The notes below the pieces were generated by a model. That model saw only the letters and a list, made by a program, of their open reading frames with translations. It did not search any database and had not been told where the DNA came from. Positions 6,432 through 11,927 of a DNA stretch of 11,927 nucleotides are shown in pieces. The stretch's first letter is position 1. Every line of letters starts with the position of its first letter. The stretch lies in the NCBI GenBank assembly GCA_005885565.1, contig VAXK01000120.1, positions 460 to 12,386 on the forward strand, in the 5' to 3' direction. This DNA is from Actinomycetota bacterium (GTDB taxonomy: Bacteria > Actinomycetota > Thermoleophilia > Gaiellales > Gaiellaceae). Position numbers and translations under genes: made by a program.

Positions 6432-7075
6432 ACCGTCACGGTCTCGCCGGGCTCGAGCGCGAGCACCTCGACGTCCGGCGCGAGCCGCCGCAGCTCGTCC
6501 GGCGTGCCGGTGAGCAGCGGGAACGTCCCGTAGTGACAGGGCACGCAGCGCCGTGTCCCGAGCAGCTCGAGCGCGACCGCGGCCTCGCGTGGGCCCATCG
6601 TGAAGTGGTCGCCGATCGGGAGGATCGCGACGTCGGGCTCGTAGATCCGGCCGATGAGCTGCATGTCACTGAAGACGCACGTGTCGCCCGCGAAGTAGAG
6701 CTTCGTGCCGTTCTCGGCCTCGACGACGATCCCGCAGGCCTCTCCGAGGTAGTCGCCGTCGTTGCTCGAGCTCGAGTGGAAGGCATTGGTAAGCGTGAAC
6801 CTGATACCCGCCGCCTCCACCGTGCCGCCCTTGTTCGGCCCGGGCATGCCTCCGACGGGCGCGCCCCGCTTGCCCAGCCAGCCCTTCAGCTCGACCTGGG
6901 CGACGATCTCGGGCGAGAAGCGCTGCGAGAGCTCGACGGTCTCGCCGACGTGGTCGGAATGGCCGTGGGTGAGGGCGATGACGTCCATCCGCTCGGGCTC
7001 CTTCTCGCCGTCCGGGCACTTGGGATTGGCGAGAAACGAGGCGTGGCCGAGCCACGTGAGTGCGATGTCTGGCAT
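6428..7075 (-). CDS. UPF0173-type metal-dependent hydrolase, metallo-beta-lactamase fold (operon gene 1)
   Basis: A 215-residue cytosolic protein of the UPF0173/YtkL group. The dinuclear metal ligands are visible: THGHSDH at 36-42, His100 in NAFHSSS, Asp131 in YFAGDTCVFSDM, and His181 in PCHYGTFPLLTG. The group-specific PDVAILPIGDHFTMGP is at 147-162. By family, it hydrolyses an unidentified ester or phosphodiester-like substrate using two Zn or similar ions. Compared with typical members it lacks a stretch of about 15 residues after TWLGHASF: the usual strand carrying a DP motif before NPKCP is missing. I chose ATG 7075 rather than the in-frame start at 7096 because a TAACCT -10 hexamer lies 7 nt before 7075, and the family begins at this WLGH strand. 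It heads a four-gene operon continuing with DUF1028 and two cupin-TPR genes, all overlapping by 4 nt. Confidence 0.88.
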   Translation of the reverse strand: MPDIALTWLGHASFLANPKCPDGEKEPERMDVIALTHGHSDHVGETVELSQRFSPEIVAQVELKGWLGKRGAPVGGMPGPNKGGTVEAAGIRFTLTNAFHSSSSNDGDYLGEACGIVVEAENGTKLYFAGDTCVFSDMQLIGRIYEPDVAILPIGDHFTMGPREAAVALELLGTRRCVPCHYGTFPLLTGTPDELRRLAPDVEVLALEPGETVTV

Positions 7076-7082
7076 GCGCCGG

Positions 7083-7088
7083 AGGTTA
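7083..7088 (-). promoter_or_regulatory. -10 element of a leaderless promoter, UPF0173 operon
   Basis: On the minus strand this reads TAACCT (TANNNT) and ends 7 nt before ATG 7075. It would drive the UPF0173-DUF1028-cupin-cupin operon as a leaderless transcript. It excludes the longer N-terminus from 7096, whose first codons would lie over the promoter. Confidence 0.55.
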
Positions 7089-7118
7089 ACGTGCAAGAGG
7101 CGCCGCTTGCGGTGCCGG

Positions 7119-7167
7119 CATCAGGACGCGCGGGCTGCCCGCGCGTCCGTCTGAAACGACCGGTCGA
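7119..7167 (+). repeat. left arm of a ~50-bp inverted repeat with internal hairpin
   Basis: This 49-bp arm is the inverted copy of 7606-7656, with about 46 matching bases, two substitutions close together, one further substitution and a 2-nt indel. It contains a near-perfect palindrome at 7124-7148: 12-bp arms GGACGCGCGGGC / GCCCGCGCGTCC around a single T. A second perfect 10-bp palindrome, CGACCGGTCG, lies at 7157-7166. It is between two divergent genes (UPF0173 and the 115-aa membrane protein), so it cannot simply be a shared terminator. The rest of the 7076-7230 gap holds the UPF0173 -10 element and nothing else I recognise. A dispersed repeat, a mobile-cassette end or a protein-binding site are possible. 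Confidence 0.85.
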
Positions 7168-7230
7168 TGCGCCTGAAGTTCTCCACCGGGCCGCAGGAAC
7201 GTCCGATGAGGCAGCGAAAGTGGCGGTCGA

Positions 7231-7578
7231 ATGGTTCGCCGCGTGCTCGCCGCCCTCGTTGTCCTCGGCGTCGTCCTCGCGGATGCGACGGGCGACCACC
7301 GAGCGGCGTTCTACCTCCTCGTCGCCGCGATCCCGCCCCTTGCCATCGCCGCGATGGATTCGTTCGGCGACTACCTCGAGGGCGCCAGCGGTTTTCGCGC
7401 GCTCGCCTGGGCCGTCGCACTCGCCCTTGCGGTCGCGAGCAGCGCCGTCCGCGGCCAGGTGCCCGGCGAGACGAGCGTGCCGGCGGTCGCGGTGTCGGCG
7501 CTCTTCGCCTGCCTCGCCCTCGTGTGGGCTCAGGCCATGGTCGACGTCGGCAAGCTCGCGCTCGAGCGCGCTCGCTAG
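7231..7578 (+). CDS. small predicted membrane protein (115 aa), unknown family
   Basis: A 115-residue protein with about four hydrophobic segments: ~4-18 (VLAALVVLGVVLADA), ~24-42 (RAAFYLLVAAIPPLAIAAM), ~57-73 (ALAWAVALALAVASS) and ~84-103 (VPAVAVSALFACLALVWAQA). Short loops lie between them, with the moderately polar DSFGDYLEG between helices 2 and 3. ATG 7231 is the first usable in-frame start after a TGA at 7207-7209; GTG 7243 is the next possibility. There is no strong Shine-Dalgarno and no TANNNT at the leaderless distance. I do not recognise a family. Its distinguishing context is that it is alone on the plus strand here, between two ~50-bp inverted repeats, and it converges with the DUF2277 gene. 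Codon use is like the neighbours (GC-rich third positions), so if it was mobilised it was not recently from a low-GC source. Confidence 0.7.
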   Translation: MVRRVLAALVVLGVVLADATGDHRAAFYLLVAAIPPLAIAAMDSFGDYLEGASGFRALAWAVALALAVASSAVRGQVPGETSVPAVAVSALFACLALVWAQAMVDVGKLALERAR

Positions 7579-7605
7579 AACGGTTTCGGATCGAATCCGA
7601 GCGTG

Positions 7606-7656
7606 TCGACCGGTCGGTGCAGACGGACGCACGGGCAGAGCCCGCGCGTCCTGATG
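7606..7656 (-). repeat. right arm of a ~50-bp inverted repeat with internal hairpin
   Basis: Inverted partner of 7119-7167. It includes CGACCGGTCG at 7607-7616, and a hairpin at 7625-7651 with arms GGACGCACGGGC and GCCCGCGCGTCC around AGA (one A-C mismatch in 12 pairs). It lies between the stop of the 115-aa membrane protein gene and the stop of the convergent DUF2277 gene, where a bidirectional terminator would be expected. There is no T-run after the stem on either strand. Together with the left arm it defines a 538-bp segment. I see no target-site duplication immediately outside the two arms. Confidence 0.85.
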
Positions 7657-7659
7657 GTC

Positions 7660-7679
7660 GGCGCCGCCGAGTCGGCGCC
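7660..7679 (-). terminator. possible hairpin terminator after the DUF2277 gene
   Basis: GGCGCC (7660-7665) and GGCGCC (7674-7679) can pair as a 6-bp all-GC stem with an 8-nt loop directly after the DUF2277 stop at 7682-7680. The same bases also form a 9-bp direct repeat GTCGGCGCC (7657-7665 and 7671-7679). There is no U-tract, so intrinsic termination is uncertain; in high-GC actinobacteria U-less hairpins are common. Confidence 0.3.
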
Positions 7680-7952
7680 TCAGGCGGCGGCGTAGCGCTT
7701 CGCGGCGCGGGCCCGCGCGCGCTCGGCCTCGACGGCGCGATCCTTTGGAGCCGCCGTCGTGACGAGCGAGTCGAGGAGCCGCTTCGAGGCCGCGGCGACC
7801 TCGTCGACTGCCTGCTCGAAGGCTGCCTCGTTCGCCTGCGACGGCTTCGTGAAGCCGCTGATCTTGCGGATGTACTGAAGCGCGGCGCCGCGAACCTCGT
7901 CCTCGGTCACAGGCGGATCGAAGTTGTAGAGCGTGTGGATGTTTCGGCACAT
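7680..7952 (-). CDS. DUF2277 family protein
   Basis: A 90-residue small soluble protein of the DUF2277 (COG5552) family, recognised from the invariant opening MCRNIHTLYNFDPP, then TEDEVRGAALQYIRKISGFTKPSQANEAAF (residues 16-45) and SKRLLDSLVTTAAPKDR. The family is full-length here and its molecular role is unknown; the conserved CRNI-start and the basic C-terminal helix (RARARAAKRYAAA) suggest nucleic acid or partner binding, which is speculation. The start ATG 7952 is preceded by TAGGAT 6 nt upstream. The nuoN stop lies 16 nt upstream on the same strand, so it could be cotranscribed with nuo, but its own promoter hexamer suggests independent expression. It ends in a GC-rich hairpin region shared with the convergent membrane protein gene. 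Confidence 0.88.
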   Translation of the reverse strand: MCRNIHTLYNFDPPVTEDEVRGAALQYIRKISGFTKPSQANEAAFEQAVDEVAAASKRLLDSLVTTAAPKDRAVEAERARARAAKRYAAA

Positions 7953-7958
7953 GTCTTG

Positions 7959-7964
7959 ATCCTA
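7959..7964 (-). promoter_or_regulatory. -10 element of a leaderless promoter, DUF2277 gene
   Basis: On the minus strand this reads TAGGAT (TANNNT), ending 6 nt before ATG 7952, in the 16-nt gap after nuoN. It is a good match to the -10 pattern, and no Shine-Dalgarno is present, supporting a leaderless transcript separate from the nuo operon. Confidence 0.6.
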
Positions 7965-7968
7965 TGCG

Positions 7969-9447
7969 TCAGAGGGGCAAAGCCCGCCCCGCGTGCTTGG
8001 CGAGGTCGACGAGCGGCTGCACGGCGAAGAACGAGGCGACCGTGACGGCGAGGCAGCCGAGCACCGCGGTCTGGAGCAGCGCCTCGCGCGGCGGCGCTCC
8101 GCCGGCCGGCGCGAGCTGGAGCTCCGCGCCCGTGCGCATGTAGAGCGCGCGCACGACCCCGAGGTAGTAGTAGAGGCTCACCGCCGTCGCGGCGACGCCG
8201 ACGATCACGAGCCACGTCCAGCCGCGGTCGACCGCCGCGGAGAAGACGAGGAACTTGCCGAAGAAGCCGCCGGTGAGCGGGAAGCCGGCGAAGCCGAGCA
8301 TGAACGTGAACATCGCGACGCCGAGCAGCGGCCGCTCCCAGCCCATCCCGGCGAGGTTGTCGAGCGTGACCGCCCGCCCGAGCTCCCTCTCTCGGGCCGC
8401 GACGACCGCGAACGCGCCCAGAGACATGGCCGAATAGGGCACGAGGTAGTAGAGGAGGGCGCGCGCCCCGCTCTGGTTGTGCGCCGCGACGGCGATGAGC
8501 ATGAACCCGGCGTGCGACACGGAGGAGTAGGCGAGGATCCGCTTCACGTTGCGCTGCACGAGCGCCGCGAGGTTGCCGATCGCGAGCGAGGCGCACGCGA
8601 TTGCGGCGACGGCGACCGTCCACAGGTGCGCCTCCTGCGGGAACGCGCTCACGAGCACCCGGAGAGCGACGACGAGCGCCACCGTCTTCGTCGCCGCCGA
8701 CATGAACGCGGTCACGGGTGTCGGCGAGCCCTCGTAGACGTCCGGCGTCCACATGTGGAACGGCGCCGAGGAGGACTTGAAGCCGAGGCCGGTGATGATC
8801 ATCGCCAGGCCCGCGAGCAGGAGGACGTCGCGGGACAGGCCCTGGGCCGACACCGTTGCGCCGATCCGGTCGAGCCCGAGCTTGCCGGTCGCGCCGTACA
8901 CGAGCGCCGAGCCGAAGAGCAGCACCGCCGAGCCGAAGCTTCCGACGACGAGGTACTTGAGCCCGGCCTCGAGCGAGCCGACGAGGTCGACGTCGATCGC
9001 GCACAGCACGTAGAGGCAGATCGAGAACCACTCGAGCGAGAGGAAGATCGTCATCAGGTTGTTGGCCGTGACGAAGAAGGCCATGCCGGCGCCGGCCGCG
9101 GCGAGAAGGGCGTAGTACTCGGCGTCGTGGCCGTTGCGGACGGGCTCGCGGTAGGAGATGAACACCGCGAGGAGCCCGCATCCGGCGACGATGAGCATCC
9201 CGAGCGCGCCGAACCGGTCGCGCACGATCGCGTCGGCGACGACCGGGTGGCCGTGCGCCGAGCGGCCGTAGAGGATCCCCGCGGCGACGAAGGCGCCGAG
9301 GAACCCGCCCGCGCACAGGAAGGCGGCGAGCGCCTTGCGGAGCCAGCGCGGGACGAGGACGGCGACGAAGAGCGCGAGCGCGGCGACGCCGAGCAGCACG
9401 AGCTCGGGCGAGATCGCGAACCAGTCGACGTGCGGCTTCGAGATCAC
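7969..9447 (-). CDS. nuoN: NADH-quinone oxidoreductase subunit N (complex I)
   Basis: A 492-residue polytopic membrane protein of the complex I proton-pumping arm, homologous to Mrp-type Na+/H+ antiporters. Residues expected for NuoN are visible: Glu139 in FLSLEWFSICLYVL, the LKYLVVGSFGSAVLLFG helix at 163-179, Lys224 in GLGFKSSSAPFHMWTPDVYEG, Lys254 in SAATKTVALVVALR, the RILAYSSVSHAGFML helix at 303-317, and Lys398 in GGFFGKFLVFSAA near the end of the channel. Length is normal for the family (about 480-500). GTG 9447 overlaps the nuoM stop as GTGA, so it is translationally coupled. It is the last nuo gene here, as in the usual nuoA-N order. Function: proton translocation coupled to NADH or other donor oxidation and quinone reduction in the cytoplasmic membrane. 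Confidence 0.95.
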   Translation of the reverse strand: MISKPHVDWFAISPELVLLGVAALALFVAVLVPRWLRKALAAFLCAGGFLGAFVAAGILYGRSAHGHPVVADAIVRDRFGALGMLIVAGCGLLAVFISYREPVRNGHDAEYYALLAAAGAGMAFFVTANNLMTIFLSLEWFSICLYVLCAIDVDLVGSLEAGLKYLVVGSFGSAVLLFGSALVYGATGKLGLDRIGATVSAQGLSRDVLLLAGLAMIITGLGFKSSSAPFHMWTPDVYEGSPTPVTAFMSAATKTVALVVALRVLVSAFPQEAHLWTVAVAAIACASLAIGNLAALVQRNVKRILAYSSVSHAGFMLIAVAAHNQSGARALLYYLVPYSAMSLGAFAVVAARERELGRAVTLDNLAGMGWERPLLGVAMFTFMLGFAGFPLTGGFFGKFLVFSAAVDRGWTWLVIVGVAATAVSLYYYLGVVRALYMRTGAELQLAPAGGAPPREALLQTAVLGCLAVTVASFFAVQPLVDLAKHAGRALPL

Positions 9448-10901
9448 GGGACGTTTCTGATCGGCGCGTAGCTGGTCCAGCCGACACGGAAGGTTGCTCC
9501 ATGCGCGAAAGAGCGCTCACTGATCGCGGCCGGCCACGCCGACAGCGCGAGCAGGCACGCGACGAGCGGGACGAGGAAGCCGAGCTCGGCAGGCCGCAGG
9601 TCGAGCGCCGAGTCCGAAACTGCCGGCCCCACCTCGCGGTGCAGCACGGCGGAGATCAGCCGCAGCATGTACATCGCCGCGAGCACGATCGCGCCCGCGC
9701 CGATCACGGCCCAGATCCAGCCCTGCTGGAAGACGCCGGCGAGGATCAGGAACTCGCCCGCGAAGGCCGTCGAGCCGGGGACGGCCAGGGCGATGATCCC
9801 GGTCGTCATGAGCAGCGTCGCGAGCACCGGCCGGCCGCGCGCCATGCCGCCGAGGCGCGACAGCTCCCCGGTCGCGGCCCGTCTCTCGATCCCGCCCGCG
9901 AGCAGGAAGAGCGTCGCCGAGAGCAGACCGTGGTTCACCGACTGGAGGATCGCGCCGTCGAAGCCGAGGCTGTTCCCGGCGAAGAGGCCGAGCACGATCA
10001 GGCCCATCTGCGCCAAGCTCGAATAGGCGATGACGCCACGCACGTCAGGTGCGCGGAACGCGACCAGCGATCCGTAGACGAGCCCGATCGCGGCGAAGAC
10101 GAGGATCGGCACCCGGACGTCGTGCGTCGGCCCCGGAAACTTCGCGATCGCGATCCGGAGCAGGCCGTACACGGCCGCCTTGGACACGACCCCGGAGAGC
10201 ACGGCCGAGACCTCGGGCGGCGCCTCGCGGTAGGCGTCCGGAAGCCAGCCGTGGAACGGGAAGAGCGGCGCCTTCACCGCGAAGGCGGCGACGAAGCCGA
10301 GGAAGATCCAGGTGTTCCCGCTCGTCCCGGTGTCGACGAGGTCGAAGCTCCCCTGATGGACACCGAGGACGATGACCGCGGCCAGCATCAGCAGCGAGCC
10401 GGCCATGGTGTAGATGACGAACTTCAGCGTCGCGCCGAGCCGCCCGGCCCCGCCCCACACGCCGACGAGCACGTAGAGCGGGATCAGCATCGCCTCGAAG
10501 AAGGCGTAGAAGAGAAGCAGGTCCTGGGCGGCGAAGACGCCGACGACCGCGCCGGTCAGGAAGAGCTGGAGCCCGAAGTAGGCGCGCGCCCGCTCGCGGC
10601 CGGTCCAGAAGGCGTAGGCGATCGAGGCGGCCATGACCGTCACCGACATGCCGATCAGCCAGAGCGAGAAGCCGTAGAGGCCGACGTGGTAGGAGATGCC
10701 GAGGTCCCCGAACCAGCCGGCACGCGCGTCGAGCTGCAGGCCGGGCCGTGCGAAGTCGAAGCGGATGAGCGTCTCGATCCAGAGGCCGACCTCCGCGAGC
10801 GAGACGAGGAGCGCGAACGAGCCGGCCCAGAAGCGCGTCCAGGGGAGGAGCCAGACGACGAGGCCGCCGCCGAGGGGGAGGAGGATCAGCGCAGTCGTCA
10901 T
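9444..10901 (-). CDS. nuoM: NADH-quinone oxidoreductase subunit M (complex I)
   Basis: A 485-residue antiporter-like subunit of complex I. Diagnostic residues are intact: Glu136 in FYAFFEAMLIPLYVLVGVWGG, Lys210 in FAVKAPLFPFHGWLPDAYREAP, Lys241 in GVVSKAAVYGLLRI, the GVIAYSSLAQMGLI helix at 289-302, His324 in SVNHGLLSATLFLLAGG, and a Glu in FAGEFLILAGVF toward the C-terminus. The KAPLFPFHGWLPDAY plus PPEVSAVLSGV signature separates NuoM from NuoL and NuoN. ATG 10901 overlaps the nuoL TGA by 4 nt, and its own stop overlaps nuoN by 4 nt. It forms the middle pump module between NuoL and NuoN in the membrane arm. Length matches the family. No oddities seen. Confidence 0.96.
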   Translation of the reverse strand: MTTALILLPLGGGLVVWLLPWTRFWAGSFALLVSLAEVGLWIETLIRFDFARPGLQLDARAGWFGDLGISYHVGLYGFSLWLIGMSVTVMAASIAYAFWTGRERARAYFGLQLFLTGAVVGVFAAQDLLLFYAFFEAMLIPLYVLVGVWGGAGRLGATLKFVIYTMAGSLLMLAAVIVLGVHQGSFDLVDTGTSGNTWIFLGFVAAFAVKAPLFPFHGWLPDAYREAPPEVSAVLSGVVSKAAVYGLLRIAIAKFPGPTHDVRVPILVFAAIGLVYGSLVAFRAPDVRGVIAYSSLAQMGLIVLGLFAGNSLGFDGAILQSVNHGLLSATLFLLAGGIERRAATGELSRLGGMARGRPVLATLLMTTGIIALAVPGSTAFAGEFLILAGVFQQGWIWAVIGAGAIVLAAMYMLRLISAVLHREVGPAVSDSALDLRPAELGFLVPLVACLLALSAWPAAISERSFAHGATFRVGWTSYAPIRNVP

Positions 10902-11927
10902 CGCACCGAGATGAAGACGACGACGAGGACGGCGAGCCCGCCTGCCATTGCGAGCGCGTAGTTGCGGAGCAGACCCGTCTGGGCCTCCGAGACGCCGCGC
11001 GCGACGTCGCGCGTGCCTCGAGCAAGCCCCGTGATCGAGCCTCCGACGGCGAACGGCTCGACGATCCGCCCGAAGAAGCGGGCCGCGCCCACCGCCGGCC
11101 GGTAGAAGACGAGGTCGTACGCCTCGTCGAAGTAGAGCTTCCTCTCGAGCATCCGCTGCGCGAACGGCAGCCGCGGCACCGCGAGCCGGCGGCGCGAGTA
11201 GACGAGCCAGGCCGTGACGAGGCCCGCGAGGCCGAGCGCGAACGCGAGCCCGCTCGAGATCCCCTCCTGCCAGCTCGTCGCCTCGGCATGGTGGAGCGTC
11301 GGCGCGACGACGTCGAGCCAGTGGGTGACGGGCGTCCAGAGCGGCGCGAACTGGATCCAGCCGCCGATCGCCGAGAGCACGGCGAGGATCGTGACCGTGG
11401 AGGTCATCGAGAACGGCCCCTCGCTGTGGTGCGCGTGCCCGTGCCGGCGCGGACGGATCAGGTGCTCGCGCACGAAGGCCGACGGCTCGCCGCCGAAGAC
11501 GACGAAGAGCATCCGGAAGGTGTAGAGGCCGGTGAGGAACGTGCCCACGAGGCCCGCCGACCAGAGCAGGTAGCCGTACCAGCCGTCGTGCATGGCGGCG
11601 GCGAGGATCGAGTCCTTCGAGAAGAACCCGGCGAAGGGCGGGAGCCCGACGAGCGCCAGCGCGCCGACGAGGAACGCCCGATACGTCCGCGGCATGAGCC
11701 CGCGGAGGCCGCCCATCTTGCGGATGTCCTGCTCGCCGGCAAGTGCGTGGATGACGAGCCCGGCGGCCATGAAGAGCAACGCCTTGAAGAAGGCGTGCGT
11801 CATCAGGTGGAACATCCCGTTCGCGTAGGCGCCGAGGCCCGCGCCGAGGAACATGTAGCCGATCTGCGACATCGTCGAGTACGCGATGACGCGCTTGATG
11901 TCGGTCTGGACGAGCGCGATCAGGCCG
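10898..11927 (-). CDS. nuoL: NADH-quinone oxidoreductase subunit L (complex I), C-terminal half, partial
   Basis: About 342 C-terminal residues of NuoL are in the window; the gene continues past the right edge, so the Met at 11872 is internal (the upstream frame reads ALVQTDIKRVIAYST). Visible marks are STMSQIGYMFLGAGLGAYA, HLMTHAFFKALLFMAAG with the conserved Lys, the GGLRGLMPRTY loop, FFSKDSILAAAM, and FLTGLYTFRMLFVVFGGEP. NuoL ends with an extra long lateral helix and one more transmembrane segment. Here the last ~80 residues (KLYFDEAYDLVFYRPAV, then GLLRNYALAMAGGLAVLVVVFISV) fit that arrangement. It is the distal proton pump of complex I. Its TGA overlaps the nuoM ATG, as expected for an operon. 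Promoter and upstream nuo genes lie outside the window. Confidence 0.95.
   Translation of the reverse strand, partial: GLIALVQTDIKRVIAYSTMSQIGYMFLGAGLGAYANGMFHLMTHAFFKALLFMAAGLVIHALAGEQDIRKMGGLRGLMPRTYRAFLVGALALVGLPPFAGFFSKDSILAAAMHDGWYGYLLWSAGLVGTFLTGLYTFRMLFVVFGGEPSAFVREHLIRPRRHGHAHHSEGPFSMTSTVTILAVLSAIGGWIQFAPLWTPVTHWLDVVAPTLHHAEATSWQEGISSGLAFALGLAGLVTAWLVYSRRRLAVPRLPFAQRMLERKLYFDEAYDLVFYRPAVGAARFFGRIVEPFAVGGSITGLARGTRDVARGVSEAQTGLLRNYALAMAGGLAVLVVVFISVR

Noticed and set aside
7076..7096. Longer N-terminus of the UPF0173 protein starting at 7096
   Set aside because: Seven extra residues would be encoded over the predicted -10 element; the family normally begins at the WLGH strand reached from ATG 7075.
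7993..9471. 492-codon open frame on the plus strand opposite nuoN
   Set aside because: The translation is Glu/Arg/His-rich with no membrane or domain pattern. nuoN on the other strand has all expected residues.
9501..10961. 486-codon open frame on the plus strand opposite nuoM
   Set aside because: Charged low-complexity translation mirroring nuoM codons; antisense artefact of high GC.
10898..11872. NuoL starting at the Met at 11872
   Set aside because: The frame stays open upstream with typical NuoL sequence to the window edge, so this Met is internal and the gene is simply cut by the window.
1..11927. CRISPR arrays, tRNA or rRNA genes, insertion sequences with transposase
   Set aside because: No regularly spaced repeats, no tRNA cloverleaf or rRNA-like stretch, and no transposase frame were seen on either strand.

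Overview
The window is about 12 kb of very GC-rich chromosomal DNA. Densely packed genes, frequent GTG/TTG starts, 4-nt stop/start overlaps and probable leaderless promoters point to a high-GC Actinomycetota. The protein styles (DUF2277, DUF1003 with a coiled coil, Mrp without CxxC, a UPF0173-DUF1028 cluster) make me think of class Thermoleophilia (Gaiella/Solirubrobacter relatives). That placement is an inference; no rRNA or marker phylogeny is present.

Layout. (1) 1-656, minus: the N-terminal part of a MacB/FtsX-type ABC transporter permease that runs off the left edge. (2) 704-3194, plus: a DUF1003 membrane protein with a coiled-coil tail, then an Mrp/ApbC P-loop ATPase, an overlapping 53-codon small ORF, and a compact Ldh2-type (malate/lactate dehydrogenase) protein that overlaps the small ORF. 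(3) 3200-4027, plus: a probable cell-wall hydrolase, with a DUF1906/GH25-like domain, a Pro/Ala linker and a peptidoglycan-binding repeat. It has no signal peptide and lower GC than its surroundings, so it looks like a phage-derived or transferred insertion. (4) 7075-4040, minus: a tight four-gene operon of UPF0173 metallo-beta-lactamase hydrolase, DUF1028 protein, and two tandem cupin+TPR paralogues. Every junction is a GTGA overlap. (5) 7119-7656: a small four-helix membrane protein gene bracketed by a pair of ~50-bp inverted repeats, each of which can fold into a strong hairpin. (6) 7952-7680, minus: a DUF2277 protein. (7) 11927-7969, minus: the distal end of a respiratory complex I operon (nuoL partial, nuoM, nuoN), the proton-pumping antiporter-like subunits, with 4-nt overlaps.

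Two cross-cutting signals stand out. Four genes that begin transcription units (DUF1003, mrp, UPF0173, DUF2277) each carry a TANNNT -10 hexamer ending 6-7 nt before the start codon. That is the expected geometry for leaderless mRNAs, and it also fixes the starts. Second, the inverted-repeat pair around the 115-aa membrane protein gene is a real structure not explained by any gene. The most system-like unit is the UPF0173-DUF1028-cupin/TPR-cupin/TPR operon. Its DUF1028 member has an unusual ~94-residue N-terminal extension ending in a Gly-Thr junction, which would be compatible with a propeptide of an Ntn-type hydrolase.
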